Below are positions 50,394 to 59,647 of a DNA stretch of 64,000 nucleotides, piece by piece. This DNA comes from Colimorpha_A sp900556615 (GTDB lineage: Bacteria; Bacillota; Clostridia; Oscillospirales; CAG-272). The notes beneath the pieces were generated by a model. It made no database searches. It worked only from the letters and a program-made list of their open reading frames with translations, and was not told where the DNA came from. Where the stretch lies: contig CAVBUH010000067.1 in assembly GCA_963598415.1 (NCBI GenBank), forward strand, positions 1 to 64,000, read 5' to 3'. The stretch's first letter is position 1; each line of letters starts with the position of its first letter. Both the position numbers and the translations under genes were made by a program.

Positions 50394-51440
50394 ATGCCGA
50401 AAACAGAACATAATTCAGAAAAGCTTTTTTTCATCGGCGCGAATACGTCCGGAGGATTTGTGGGATATATGAACGAAATTCTCTGCGGTCTTGAAAAGGT
50501 ATATATTATAAAGGGGGGACCGGGAACCGGAAAATCAACCCTTATGAAGAAAATAGCTAAATCAGCAAAAGAAAATGGATTCGAGCCGGAGCTGTATTAT
50601 TGCTCATCGGACAGCGATTCTCTTGACGGTGTAGTGATAAGAAGCGTCGGCGTGGGAATTATAGACGGCACCTCTCCTCACTGTGTGGATCCGCAATATC
50701 CGGGGGCAAGGGAGGAAATTATAAATCTCGGAGAATTTTGGGATTCCGATAAACTAAAAACAGATTTTTCAGCTATAAAAGATCTCAGTGACAGAAAGGG
50801 AGAGCTTTTTGAAACGGTATACAAATATCTGAGTGTATGCAAGGGACTGCATGCAGAAAGGGAGAGAATGCTTCGCGGCTGTATAGATTATGAAAAAGCG
50901 GAAAGAGCTGCGGCACGTCTTATGAGACATATGACGCGCGGAGAAAACTTTGCCTTGCTTCCGAGACAAATATCCGCAATAGGAATGAACGGCGTTACGG
51001 TGCTTGATACATATAAAGCGCTGAGCCGCGAATATTGGTATATAAACGATGCAAGAGGAATGGGAGGGATTTTCTGTGAAATGCTTGTAAAAGCAGCGCA
51101 GAACTTATCTCTTGAGGTATGGGTTTCCCGTAATCCGCTTCTTGAAATTGACGCGCTGTATTTTCCGGACAGCGGCATCGCTGTTTTCTGTGCAGGGGAG
51201 GAGAAAAATGCTTCGCGCATTATCAATACAGAGCGCTTTATCATAAAGAATGCCGTGAGTGAACGACGCGCAGGGCTTCGCTTTCTCTCACGCATCGAAA
51301 AGGAATTGCTATCGCGCACAATGAGCGTTTTTGAAGAAATCAAAAAATGTCACTTTGCAATAGAAGATATTTATAAATCTGCTATGGATTTTTCGCAGCT
51401 TGACATCGTTTTTGAAAAGCTTTTAAAAAAAATATTGTGA
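50394..51440 (+). CDS. P-loop ATPase of the PRK06851 type
   Basis: 348 residues. Walker A is GGPGTGKSTLMKKI (near residue 41). The protein then has the conserved ELYYCSSDSDSLDGVVI segment and IIDGTSPHCVDPQYPGAREEIINLGEFWD, typical of a Firmicutes family of unknown role (PRK06851-like). The second half is a degenerate repeat (FFIGANTSGGF at the start, EIDALYFPDSGIAVFCAG later). No membrane segment. It is followed by its own terminator at 51487. Confidence 0.75.
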   Translation: MPKTEHNSEKLFFIGANTSGGFVGYMNEILCGLEKVYIIKGGPGTGKSTLMKKIAKSAKENGFEPELYYCSSDSDSLDGVVIRSVGVGIIDGTSPHCVDPQYPGAREEIINLGEFWDSDKLKTDFSAIKDLSDRKGELFETVYKYLSVCKGLHAERERMLRGCIDYEKAERAAARLMRHMTRGENFALLPRQISAIGMNGVTVLDTYKALSREYWYINDARGMGGIFCEMLVKAAQNLSLEVWVSRNPLLEIDALYFPDSGIAVFCAGEEKNASRIINTERFIIKNAVSERRAGLRFLSRIEKELLSRTMSVFEEIKKCHFAIEDIYKSAMDFSQLDIVFEKLLKKIL

Positions 51441-51486
51441 AATAAAGGAATGCCTGTTGAAAAAGCACGCAGAATATGATAAAATC

Positions 51487-51522
51487 AAAACCGTTCCGCA
51501 TATATTTATGCAGGACGGTTTT
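51487..51522 (+). terminator. intrinsic terminator after the P-loop ATPase gene
   Basis: AAAACCGT (51487-51494) pairs with ACGGTTTT (51515-51522) and the stem continues inward through GCAT/ATGC with one mismatch. Confidence 0.7.
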
Positions 51523-51549
51523 AATTGTTAACTTTTGCTTGGAGGAAAT

Positions 51550-53178
51550 ATGAAGGTTTTTCTTTTTACGCTTAATGCCTCTTACATTCATAAAAGTCTT
51601 GCTTTGAGATGTTTGAAAAAATCAGTGGAAAACGAGGGCTTTGAAACTGTATGTGCCGAGTTTACGGTAAAAGAAAAAAGGCTTCACGTTCTTGAGCGGC
51701 TTTCTTCTGAAAAAGCAGATATTTACTGCTTTTCCTGTTATATATGGAACATCGATGAAATGCTTTCGGCGGCGGAAAAGCTGAAAAAGCTTCTTCCCGA
51801 TTCTGTGATTGTTTTCGGAGGTCCCGAGGTATCATATGAGAGCGAGGAATTTTTTTCATCTCACGAATATGTGGATTTTATTGTACAGGGTGAGGGGGAA
51901 GAGACGCTTCCGGCGCTTTGCCGCGATGTTATGGAAAACGGACGTGACATGGTAAAGAGGAAAGGAAGAATCATTCATTCCAATCCGTATGCCGACTTTG
52001 CAGGCGAGGGGATTCTTTATTCAAAAGACGACGTATTTGCTTCATCGGTGATATATTATGAATCCTCACGCGGCTGTCCGTTTTCTTGCTCTTATTGCCT
52101 TTCCGCAGCGGGACACGGAATAAGAAGTAAAAGCGCGCAGAAGGTTTTGGAAGAACTGCTTGAGCTTGAAAAACTGAATGACGGAATAAAAATAATCAAA
52201 TTTGTTGATCGCACCTTCAATTTTGATAAAAAACGGGCATATGAGATATGGAGGGGATTGTTGTCTGGGAAATATACCGGTAAGTATCATTTTGAAATAT
52301 GCGCAGAGCTTCTTGACGAAGAAGGATTCGATCTTCTTTCACGCTTTCCTGTCGGAAAGATTCAGCTTGAAGCGGGAGTGCAGAGTACAAATCCCAAGAC
52401 GCTTGCGGCGATAAACAGAAAAAGCGATACGGAAAAATGTATAGAGAATATCCGCAGAATAAAGGAAATGGGAAATATTCACATTCACGCGGATCTTATT
52501 GCTGGATTGCCGCTTGAGGACATAAACAGTTTTGCCGGATCGTTTGACGATGTTTACGGAAGCTGTCATATGCTTCAGCTCGGATTTCTTAAGCTGCTTA
52601 AAGGCTCGCCGCTGTATAAAGAGGCGGATAAATACGGTATCATATGCTCCGATCATGCACCGTATGAGGTTCTGAAAACCGACGCTATATCCTTTGAGGA
52701 TTTGCTGCGGCTGCATAAAATCAGTGATGTTCTGGACAGGATTTCAAACAGCGGGCATTTCTCGTATTCGCTTGCGGGTATCCTTGAAAAAGTCGATTCT
52801 CCCTTTGGATTTTTCTCGTCGCTTTCCGAATATATCGGGAATGTGGATCTCTTATCTCAGCTTAAGCTTATGGAGCTTTTTCATAGCTTTTGTATCTCGC
52901 TCTCCGCTATATCGAAGGAGGAAGTGAATGGTCGTTTGCGACTCGATTTTTATATACATGAAACAGGTTCCTGCCCTGCGTTTCTTTCCGGCGGAGGAGA
53001 ACTTCCTGTTCCTCCTGTTTATCGCGGGCTTGCTATAAGAAAAGCCGGCGCGAAGATTTTCGCACCGGCGGCCGAGGTACATAGATTCAGTTTTGATCCT
53101 TCAGGATATTATTTGATTGACAGAAAAAACCATTTCTGTGAAAGGTGGACGGAAGAAGAAATTATAAAATTAACATGA
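51550..53178 (+). CDS. B12-binding domain radical SAM protein (DUF4080 type)
   Basis: 542 residues. An N-terminal cobalamin-binding-like Rossmann domain (about 1-130, with FSCYIWNIDEML, VFGGPEVSY, FIVQGEGEETLP) is followed by a radical SAM core with CPFSCSYC (C-x3-C-x2-C) near residue 178 and KFVDRTFNFDKKRA. The C-terminal region matches DUF4080. The substrate is unknown; such proteins often modify tRNA or small molecules. GGAGG precedes the ATG at 51550. Its 3' end overlaps the convergent HAD gene by nine bases. Confidence 0.85.
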   Translation: MKVFLFTLNASYIHKSLALRCLKKSVENEGFETVCAEFTVKEKRLHVLERLSSEKADIYCFSCYIWNIDEMLSAAEKLKKLLPDSVIVFGGPEVSYESEEFFSSHEYVDFIVQGEGEETLPALCRDVMENGRDMVKRKGRIIHSNPYADFAGEGILYSKDDVFASSVIYYESSRGCPFSCSYCLSAAGHGIRSKSAQKVLEELLELEKLNDGIKIIKFVDRTFNFDKKRAYEIWRGLLSGKYTGKYHFEICAELLDEEGFDLLSRFPVGKIQLEAGVQSTNPKTLAAINRKSDTEKCIENIRRIKEMGNIHIHADLIAGLPLEDINSFAGSFDDVYGSCHMLQLGFLKLLKGSPLYKEADKYGIICSDHAPYEVLKTDAISFEDLLRLHKISDVLDRISNSGHFSYSLAGILEKVDSPFGFFSSLSEYIGNVDLLSQLKLMELFHSFCISLSAISKEEVNGRLRLDFYIHETGSCPAFLSGGGELPVPPVYRGLAIRKAGAKIFAPAAEVHRFSFDPSGYYLIDRKNHFCERWTEEEIIKLT

Positions 53179-53832
53179 TTGATTTGAAATTTTATTTACT
53201 ATTTCAGGAAGCACGGATAAATCATCGGTAACAAAATCAGCGCCTGCCTCAACAAGCTTTTCTTTGTCAAAGGACGTCGTAACTCCGACTGCCGTCATTC
53301 CGGCGGCTTTTGCAGCTTTTATTCCTGCAATGGAATCCTCCGCAACAATACAGAAGCGTGGTTCCAGACCTGCCTTTTCGGCAGCCTTGAGGAAGATGTC
53401 CGGAGCGGGTTTATTATGCACAATATCGCTTCCTGTAACGATGGCGTCAAAATGATTCAGATCGATACCGATGCAGTCAAGATTGCATTTTACCTTTTCA
53501 ATATCGGAGGCGGAGGCGACAGCCAGGCGGTATCCGTTTTCCTTAAGAGATAAAATAATCGGTTTTGACCACGAATATACTTTTACGTTGTCGTGAGCAG
53601 TTTCAAGGTAGATACGGTATGCTTTTTCCTTGTATTCCGATTTATAGCTTCCGCCGTGATTTTCAAGAACAGAGCCGATAAATTTGTCGTCTCCCATTCC
53701 TCTGTACGGTCTGAACTCCTCCGGATCGGTATCGATTCCGAGGGATTTCAAAACCGCCATACTTGCGTATGTGATTGCCGATTCCGAATCGACGAGCACC
53801 CCGTCCATGTCAAAAATAATGCCTTTAATCAT
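53170..53832 (-). CDS. HAD-superfamily hydrolase, beta-phosphoglucomutase-like
   Basis: 220 residues with the HAD motifs FDMDGVLVDSE (nucleophile Asp and acid/base Asp), VASAS, the lysine in HNKPAPDIFLKA and EDSIAGIKAAKAAGM. The cap domain and the DGVLVDSE variant place it with beta-phosphoglucomutase or sugar phosphatases (subfamily IA). The ATG at 53832 has AAAGGAAG 8 bases before it. Confidence 0.9.
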   Translation of the reverse strand: MIKGIIFDMDGVLVDSESAITYASMAVLKSLGIDTDPEEFRPYRGMGDDKFIGSVLENHGGSYKSEYKEKAYRIYLETAHDNVKVYSWSKPIILSLKENGYRLAVASASDIEKVKCNLDCIGIDLNHFDAIVTGSDIVHNKPAPDIFLKAAEKAGLEPRFCIVAEDSIAGIKAAKAAGMTAVGVTTSFDKEKLVEAGADFVTDDLSVLPEIVNKISNQSC

Positions 53833-53877
53833 ATAATAAACTTCCTTTCTGAGATTGAACAAAAGCGGGCTGTCGTT

Positions 53878-54079
53878 TTAAGCGGCAACCCGAGCTTTTA
53901 CTTATTTTGGCGCTATCCTGCTAAAGGAAACTGCTAAAAAATTTTCGTACATCGAATAAACGACAATATTTCCGTTATTCGTCATAAAAATTTATTACAA
54001 GGCTCTGCTTTGTATAGAATTTTTAAACTGACGAGAAATCTTCTCGGCATTAGCCGGTAATTGTGCGGTGTTGTCTCAA
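53878..54079 (-). mobile_element. MITE-like element, copy 5 (strongly diverged)
   Basis: The right end TTGTGCGGTGTTGTCTCAA (54061-54079) resembles CTTGTGCGGTATTGCCTTAA of copies 2 and 4. The preceding CTGACGAGAAATCTTCTCGGC resembles their GTCTGACAAAAAATCCGGCGG. The left boundary at TTAAGCGGCAACCCG is uncertain and overlaps a hairpin. It lies between murA and the HAD gene. Confidence 0.35.
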
Positions 54080-54091
54080 GGTTCCCTGAGA

Positions 54092-55384
54092 TCAATTTGC
54101 TCTTGAGAAAGAGCAATGATGATCCGGATAATAGATTTTCTTTATGTCGGCGCCGACAAGTCTGAGCTTTCCGACGATATCATCGTAACCGCGCTCTATA
54201 TGATGGATATCCTCAATTTCGGTAACACCGGATGTGGCAAGGGCTGCTATAACCATTGCGGCGCCGGCTCTCAGATCTACGGCTTTAATTTGTGCCGGAG
54301 ACAGCTTCGCAACGCCCTCAATAACCGCAGTACGACCGTCTACCTTGACTACGGCTCCCATACGCTTGAGTTCCTCTACATATCGGAAGCGGTTATCGTA
54401 AACGCCTTCGCTGAGACAGCTTACTCCCTCTGCAAGACACAGAAGAACCCCCATCTGTGGCTGCATATCGGTGGGAAAACCGGGGTAGGGCATGGTTTTT
54501 ACATTAATTCTATTCATCGGACCTACATAGGATACCGTTACCGATTCATCATCATCGAGTACCTCAACACCCATTTCCTCAAGCTTTGCGGTTATGGATT
54601 CAAGATGTTTAGGAATAACGTTCGTGATTTTTAAGGAGCCTTTTGTGGCGGCGGCAGCAATCATATAAGTTCCTGCCTCGATCATATCGGGTATGATTGC
54701 ATAAGTACACCCATGCAGTTTTTCAACACCCTTTATTTTAATGGTATCGGTACCGGCGCCGCTTATTTTGGCACCGCAGGTATTGAGAAAGTTTGCAAGG
54801 TCAACGATATGAGGTTCTCTTGCCGCGTTCTCAATAACGGTAGTGCCGTTTGCCTTTACTGCAGCAAGCATTACATTCATAGTCCCGCCGACGGTTATGA
54901 CATCGAAGAAGATGTTATTGGCGGTTAAGCCGTGTTTTGCGACAACTTCGACATAACCTCCTTCAACACTGACCTCGGCGCCAAGAGCTTCAAAGCCTTT
55001 TATATGCTGGTCGATAGGACGTACTCCGAAGTCACAGCCTCCGGGATATCCCACATAAGCTCTGCCGAATCTTCCGAGTTCTGCGCCGAGAAGATAATAA
55101 GACGCGCGCATCTTTCTTACAAGATCGATGGGAGAGGAACCTCCGACGGCATAAGTTGAGTCTATTTCAACTGTTGTACGGTTGATCGTTTTGATCGAAA
55201 GTCCCATTGTACGGAGGATTTTCAAGGAGAGCGATACATCGTCGATTTCGGGCAAATTTTCAATGATACATTTATCTTCAACAAGGAGACATCCCATTAG
55301 AATCGGGAGAGCGGCGTTTTTCATTCCGCTTACTTCTATCGATCCCTTAAGAGGAACCCCGCCGTGAATAACAATTTTTTCCAT
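54092..55384 (-). CDS. murA: UDP-N-acetylglucosamine 1-carboxyvinyltransferase (MurA)
   Basis: The first committed enzyme of peptidoglycan synthesis. Lys-22 and Asn-23 lie in SGMKNAALPIL, and the fosfomycin-target cysteine is kept in GYPGGCDFGVRPIDQH (near residue 117). GTMNVMLAAV, FPTDMQPQMGVLLC and DLRAGAAMVIAAL are also canonical. Length is about 430 residues. The start at 55384 follows AAAGGTG. The promoter lies at 55467-55494. No other murein gene is adjacent; in many Firmicutes murA is also a stand-alone gene or sits near atpC. Confidence 0.95.
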   Translation of the reverse strand: MEKIVIHGGVPLKGSIEVSGMKNAALPILMGCLLVEDKCIIENLPEIDDVSLSLKILRTMGLSIKTINRTTVEIDSTYAVGGSSPIDLVRKMRASYYLLGAELGRFGRAYVGYPGGCDFGVRPIDQHIKGFEALGAEVSVEGGYVEVVAKHGLTANNIFFDVITVGGTMNVMLAAVKANGTTVIENAAREPHIVDLANFLNTCGAKISGAGTDTIKIKGVEKLHGCTYAIIPDMIEAGTYMIAAAATKGSLKITNVIPKHLESITAKLEEMGVEVLDDDESVTVSYVGPMNRINVKTMPYPGFPTDMQPQMGVLLCLAEGVSCLSEGVYDNRFRYVEELKRMGAVVKVDGRTAVIEGVAKLSPAQIKAVDLRAGAAMVIAALATSGVTEIEDIHHIERGYDDIVGKLRLVGADIKKIYYPDHHCSFSRAN

Positions 55385-55466
55385 TCTATATAAACACCTT
55401 TCGGTCAACATAAAAAATAATATTTCGTCTGTATGGAAACAAAAGGCTGTGAAATAACTAAATAGT

Positions 55467-55494
55467 ATTATAACACATTTATGCTAAAAAGCAA
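55467..55494 (-). promoter_or_regulatory. promoter of murA
   Basis: On the minus strand, TTGCTT (55489-55494), a 16-base spacer and TATAAT (55467-55472). Confidence 0.6.
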
Positions 55495-55668
55495 AGTGTT
55501 TTTTCAATAAAGTTAAAATTTTATGTTTTATACATATGCAAAGTCGAAACTTTGTGTCATGTTTATCAAAAAAATCAGCTATTTGATTCGCAAAATGGTA
55601 AATGAACAGCCATTTGTTTGGGGAGATTACCAAAGCAAATACTTCATGTCAAGAATGAAAGCAAGATG

Positions 55669-55697
55669 CCGCCGGTTTGAAACGGCGGAATATTTTT
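55669..55697 (+). terminator. hairpin with T-run in the murA/membrane-protein gap
   Basis: CCGCCG (55669-55674) pairs with CGGCGG (55683-55688), with a T-run at 55692-55697. The surrounding gap 55495-55865 has no gene I can support; the 84-codon plus-strand frame through it includes this hairpin and has no ribosome binding site or family. Confidence 0.5.
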
Positions 55698-55865
55698 TCT
55701 GCGAAGAGCGCGTTCCGTCAGAATATCGAACAATATACGCTTTTTGTCGGAAGCAAGAAAAGCGCCCATTTCCTTGATGAGGTTTGTTTTGCGCTCTTAT
55801 AGAATCATATAATCTCAATATAAATTATATGTAAATATTGAAAAACAGTGAAAATGGGAAAAGTT

Positions 55866-56312
55866 TTATTGCTTCGCCCTTTTCATATAGATATAAAATT
55901 CAAATACAATACGAAAAAGGAGTGAGAAGGCGTTTACCGCACAGATTTGAAAAAGAGCAGTCCTGAAAACCGAATAAGCTTCATCGGCTCTGTTTCCGTA
56001 GATAAGTGAAAAATTACAGTTTACCGTATAATAGAAGGACACTGCCGCCCATATCAAGCAAGAGGAAAAATAGGATATCGGATAAGCACTTTTAAATGGA
56101 TTCGAGCGATAAAAGTGTATATCTGTTATGAGAGAACAGAGAAGCAGGATGGCAATTATGATAACATTGATTCGTTTTGCAGCAGCGGCATTTCCCAATT
56201 GTCCGAAGGTTATTAAAGCTTGCATAACAGGCAGCGAGAAAAAAAGAGAAGAAAGTGAAATTCCTGCGAATACGGGGGATGCTGCTTTTGAATATTTCAC
56301 TGTAATATCCAT
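55866..56312 (-). CDS. four-span membrane protein of unknown function
   Basis: 148 residues with hydrophobic segments near 13-38, 47-64, 80-98 and 116-140. No family recognised. GAGGAAAGAAT lies directly before the ATG and a good promoter upstream, which supports a real gene. It is divergent from the zinc-ribbon membrane protein at 56548. Confidence 0.6.
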   Translation of the reverse strand: MDITVKYSKAASPVFAGISLSSLFFSLPVMQALITFGQLGNAAAAKRINVIIIAILLLCSLITDIHFYRSNPFKSAYPISYFSSCLIWAAVSFYYTVNCNFSLIYGNRADEAYSVFRTALFQICAVNAFSLLFRIVFEFYIYMKRAKQ

Positions 56313-56368
56313 ATTCTTTCCTCACCAAATTTACGGTAGTCGTAATCTTTTCTGTTTTCGTTTGAATT

Positions 56369-56397
56369 ATTATATCATACTTGGTTACTAATTGCAA
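56369..56397 (-). promoter_or_regulatory. promoter of the four-span membrane protein
   Basis: On the minus strand, TTGCAA (56392-56397), 17 bases, TATAAT (56369-56374). Confidence 0.65.
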
Positions 56398-56478
56398 TAT
56401 GGTATTGCAGAACTCACATTTGATTTGTCAAATATGGATATTTTGTAAAAATACTGCGTAATTTTTATGAAATTAGTA

Positions 56479-56507
56479 TTGACAGCCTTAATTTATTGGT
56501 ATATAAT
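56479..56507 (+). promoter_or_regulatory. promoter of the zinc-ribbon membrane protein
   Basis: TTGACA (56479-56484), 17 bases, TATAAT (56502-56507), both perfect. Confidence 0.85.
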
Positions 56508-56547
56508 ATATTAGAAAACAATAATTTATCTGCGAGGTAACTATATT

Positions 56548-57000
56548 ATGAAAAACTGTCCGAATTGCAATAACCCCTGTGACGATAACGCCGCTTTTTG
56601 CAATAAATGCGGTACTCCTTTCCCCGGAAGTGCGCCTCAGTATCAGGCTCAGCCGATTTTTGATCCCTATGATCACACTGCCGCATTTGAAAAAGAGGAC
56701 ATTTCCCAGAATAAGGTTCTTGCTATGGCGCCTTATCTTATGGGATGGATTGGTATTATCATAGCGCTTCTTGCTATTAATAATTCCAAGTATGTTGCCT
56801 TTAACGTGAAGCAGGCGCTTAAGCTTGAGGTGTGCTCTATCCTTTCCGTTTTTCTGTGCATCATCCCGATTCTCGGATGGATTGCCTTTGGTGTTTGTGC
56901 GATTATAATTTTTGTCCTTAAGATCATGGGATTCTTTTATGTTTGCGGAGGAAAAGCGAAAGAGCTTCCGATTGTCAGAGGACTCGGTTTTCTTAAATAA
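56548..57000 (+). CDS. zinc-ribbon membrane protein (DUF4870-like)
   Basis: 150 residues: a zinc ribbon at the N-terminus (CPNCNNPCDDNAAFCNKCG), a Gln/Pro-rich linker and a region with hydrophobic segments (LMGWIGIIIALLAI, ILSVFLCIIPILGWIAFGVCAIIIFVLKIMGFFY) of the DUF4870/YccF-like kind (YVAFNVKQALKLE). Such proteins are common in Clostridia; function unknown. Strong promoter, single gene. Confidence 0.8.
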   Translation: MKNCPNCNNPCDDNAAFCNKCGTPFPGSAPQYQAQPIFDPYDHTAAFEKEDISQNKVLAMAPYLMGWIGIIIALLAINNSKYVAFNVKQALKLEVCSILSVFLCIIPILGWIAFGVCAIIIFVLKIMGFFYVCGGKAKELPIVRGLGFLK

Positions 57001-57021
57001 GCTATAAATTTTTTACATAAG

Positions 57022-57054
57022 GTAGGCGCGTTTGCAAAAGGCAGATGCGCTTAC
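57022..57054. terminator. bidirectional hairpin between convergent genes
   Basis: GTAGGCGC (57022-57029) pairs with GCGCTTAC (57047-57054) with one wobble, followed on the plus strand by CTCTTTTTTT. It overlaps the last codon of the AraC gene by a few bases. Confidence 0.65.
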
Positions 57055-58031
57055 TCTTTTTTTATAGCTTTTTTCCATTTTGCCGGAGTTGTGCCGTATT
57101 GCTCCCGAAAGCGCTTATGAAAAAAGCTATTGTTTTCGTATCCGATGGCTTCGGAAATTTCAGTTACCGACATATCACTGTTAATCAGCAGCTGCTCGGC
57201 TTCACAAAAACGTTTTTCTTTGATAAGCTCACTGAACGATGCGCCGAAAAGCTGCTTTATAAGACGGCTTACATACTGAGGCGTCATTCCGAGAAGCTCG
57301 GCAAGCTCCGAAAGGGAGGCAGTACGGTAATTGGTTTGAATATAGTCGGTGACGATGGTTTTTTCCGATTCTTCGGGGGAGCTTTCTGATGTACTATGAA
57401 TGAGCGTCTCGGGGTACATTTCAAGATATCGGAAAAGCAAAGAAAGTGTATCGGTAAGTATGATTTGCGGAACGTTCCTCTCAAAGAATGTCGAATGAAT
57501 CATGTTTTCAAGGATATTCTCTATTGAAAAATGATCTCCTATTTTGAATATCAGATACCTTGATTTTCCGTTTTCGGAGATATTATTATCGGCAAAATCA
57601 GAGAGAGCTTCCGAGTTGCGGAATCTTGTGCCTGCAAGCTGTAAAAAATCGTTTGAAATGACAAGATTTACGGCGATATCTTTTCTTCCCGATGCCGAGA
57701 CAGAGTGCTTTGCATGGCGATTCATCAGCAGGAGCTCGCCTTTATCGAGAATGATCGTATGTCCATCTATAAAATGCGTAACAGAACCCTCGCAGACATA
57801 CATCATTTCGATATAGCTGTGAGAATGAATAGGGATATCGACAAAACGGGTGTGGGGTTTTACGATTATCATTTGCCTTATGCCTAACACGTTCCAAATG
57901 TAATCCTTACGCTTAAGCGGCATATTGGCAAATGCCGATTCTGCGTCGGAGGTCAGACTGTAATTTTCAGCGAGTACTGACATTTCTTCGGCGGTTATTT
58001 CAAAAAGTCGGGCAGTTAGCCGTTCATCCAT
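57051..58031 (-). CDS. AraC-family regulator, likely of the rhamnose operon
   Basis: 326 residues. An N-terminal cupin sensor (VDIPIHSHSYIEMMYVCEGSVTHFIDG) is followed by two C-terminal AraC helix-turn-helix motifs (SLSELAELLGMTPQYVSRLIKQLFG and SVTEISEAIGYENNSFFHKRFREQYGTTPAKW). It is transcribed divergently from rhaB, 209 bases apart, as RhaS/RhaR-type activators often are. Rhamnose as effector is inferred from position. AGGA lies 10 bases before the ATG. Confidence 0.88.
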   Translation of the reverse strand: MDERLTARLFEITAEEMSVLAENYSLTSDAESAFANMPLKRKDYIWNVLGIRQMIIVKPHTRFVDIPIHSHSYIEMMYVCEGSVTHFIDGHTIILDKGELLLMNRHAKHSVSASGRKDIAVNLVISNDFLQLAGTRFRNSEALSDFADNNISENGKSRYLIFKIGDHFSIENILENMIHSTFFERNVPQIILTDTLSLLFRYLEMYPETLIHSTSESSPEESEKTIVTDYIQTNYRTASLSELAELLGMTPQYVSRLIKQLFGASFSELIKEKRFCEAEQLLINSDMSVTEISEAIGYENNSFFHKRFREQYGTTPAKWKKAIKKE

Positions 58032-58065
58032 ATTTCTTTCATCCTATTATCAGCGTTATATTAGG

Positions 58066-58094
58066 ATTTTATCACATATTTGTGCAATTTTCAA
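58066..58094 (-). promoter_or_regulatory. promoter of the AraC-type regulator
   Basis: On the minus strand, TTGAAA (58089-58094), 17 bases, TAAAAT (58066-58071). Confidence 0.7.
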
Positions 58095-58147
58095 GTATAG
58101 CAGCGCAAAAATGTTAAAAAAGAATATTTTTTTGGTTAAAATACGCT

Positions 58148-58176
58148 CTTTTATATTCTGATGAATATGATATAAT
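58148..58176 (+). promoter_or_regulatory. activator-dependent-looking promoter of the rhamnose operon
   Basis: A perfect TATAAT (58171-58176) with no acceptable -35; the hexamer 17 bases upstream is CTTTTA. This is typical of promoters needing an AraC-type activator. The flanking ATATTCTGATGAATAT (58153-58168) is an imperfect inverted repeat that could be its site. Confidence 0.55.
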
Positions 58177-58240
58177 TTATATTGAGAAAGGTTTGATGTG
58201 AAATCAGATCGGATCAATCGCAGAAAAGGAGAATTTTGTT

Positions 58241-59629
58241 TTGTATTATCTTGCAATTGATATCGGCGCTTCAAGCGGCAGACACATAATCGGATCGTAT
58301 GAGAATGGGAAGCTTATTATCGAGGAAATGTATCGGTTTCCGAACGGTATGAAAAAGAACGCTGATGGAACACTTGTATGGGATTCCGAGGCCCTCTTTG
58401 GTTATGTGAAGGCAGGAATTGCCGAGTGCGTTAAAAAGGGGAAAAGTCCGTCCTATATCGGTATAGATACTTGGGGAGTGGATTTTGCCCTGCTTGATGA
58501 GGATGGGAACCGTATCGGAGATACGGTCGGTTACCGTGATTCAAGGACTGCGGGAATGGATGACGAGGTATATAAGCTGATTCCCGAAAAGGAGCTTTAC
58601 GCAAGAACCGGAATACAGAAGGAAATGTTTAATACGGTATACCAGCTTATGGCGGTGAAAAAAAATAACCCCGAATATCTTGAAAAAGCTGATCGCATCC
58701 TGATGATGCCGGAATATCTGAATTATCTGCTTACCGGTGAAAAATGCTCGGAATACACAAACGCCACCACAGGTCAGCTTGTTAATGCAGCAAGCTGCGA
58801 CTGGGACTTTGATATCATCAGAAGGCTTGGATATCCCGAAAAAATTTTCGGTGAGCTGTTCTGTCCCGGCCATATTGTAGGAGAGCTTTCCGCGGAGATC
58901 GCGGAAGAAACCGGATGTTACGGGGCAAAGGTAATTCTTCCGGCAACTCACGATACCGGTTCCGCTGTCGTTTCGGTGCCGACGAATTCCGAGGATGTGA
59001 TATATATAAGCTCCGGAACTTGGTCTCTTATCGGCGTGGAGCGCCTTACTCCCGATACAAGTGAAGAAAGCAGGCTTCATAATTTCACAAATGAGGGCGG
59101 CTTTGATAAGAGATACCGGTATTTGAAAAATATTACCGGACTTTGGATGATACAATCCATGAAAAAAGAGCTTGGCGGAGACTATACCTTCGATATGCTC
59201 TGTGAGATGGCGCAGGAATATGATTCCACTAAGTTGAGAATAGATGTGAATGACAGGCGTTTTATGGCTCCGGAAAGTATGATTGACGAAGTTAAGACAG
59301 CGCTCGGATGTTCTGAGCTTTCGATTGGAGAACTGTTTGCTGTGGTCTATCACAGCCTTGCCGAGTGCTATAGGAAATCGGTGGAAGAGATAGAAGCGAT
59401 GCTCGGAAGACCGATGAGAGCAATTCACATTGTCGGCGGCGGAAGCAGAGATGAGTATCTTTGCCGTCTTACCGCCGAAAAGTGCGGGAAGCCTGTTTAC
59501 GCAGGACCTAAGGAAGCTACCGCAATCGGAAATATTACCGCTCAGATGATCAGTACCGGCGTATTTACCGATCTGAGAGAAGCGAGAAACGTAATTTATA
59601 ATTCCTTTAATGTAAAAGAGATTAAATGA
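58241..59629 (+). CDS. rhaB: L-rhamnulokinase
   Basis: An FGGY kinase that phosphorylates L-rhamnulose. LAIDIGASSGRHIIGSYENGKL, YRFPNGM followed by GTLVWD, GIDTWGVDFALLDEDG, GYRDSRTAGM and the C-terminal HIVGGGSRDEYLCRLTAEKCGKPVYAGPKEATAIGN are rhamnulokinase signatures. 462 residues. It starts with TTG at 58241, 8 bases after AAAAGGAG. It is first in the operon, with rhaA 18 bases downstream. Confidence 0.95.
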   Translation: MYYLAIDIGASSGRHIIGSYENGKLIIEEMYRFPNGMKKNADGTLVWDSEALFGYVKAGIAECVKKGKSPSYIGIDTWGVDFALLDEDGNRIGDTVGYRDSRTAGMDDEVYKLIPEKELYARTGIQKEMFNTVYQLMAVKKNNPEYLEKADRILMMPEYLNYLLTGEKCSEYTNATTGQLVNAASCDWDFDIIRRLGYPEKIFGELFCPGHIVGELSAEIAEETGCYGAKVILPATHDTGSAVVSVPTNSEDVIYISSGTWSLIGVERLTPDTSEESRLHNFTNEGGFDKRYRYLKNITGLWMIQSMKKELGGDYTFDMLCEMAQEYDSTKLRIDVNDRRFMAPESMIDEVKTALGCSELSIGELFAVVYHSLAECYRKSVEEIEAMLGRPMRAIHIVGGGSRDEYLCRLTAEKCGKPVYAGPKEATAIGNITAQMISTGVFTDLREARNVIYNSFNVKEIK

Positions 59630-59647
59630 TATAGGAGAATCTTTATT

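Noticed and set aside
55523..55777. 84-codon plus-strand frame after murA
   Set aside because: It contains a GC-rich hairpin followed by a T-run, has no ribosome binding site and matches no family.
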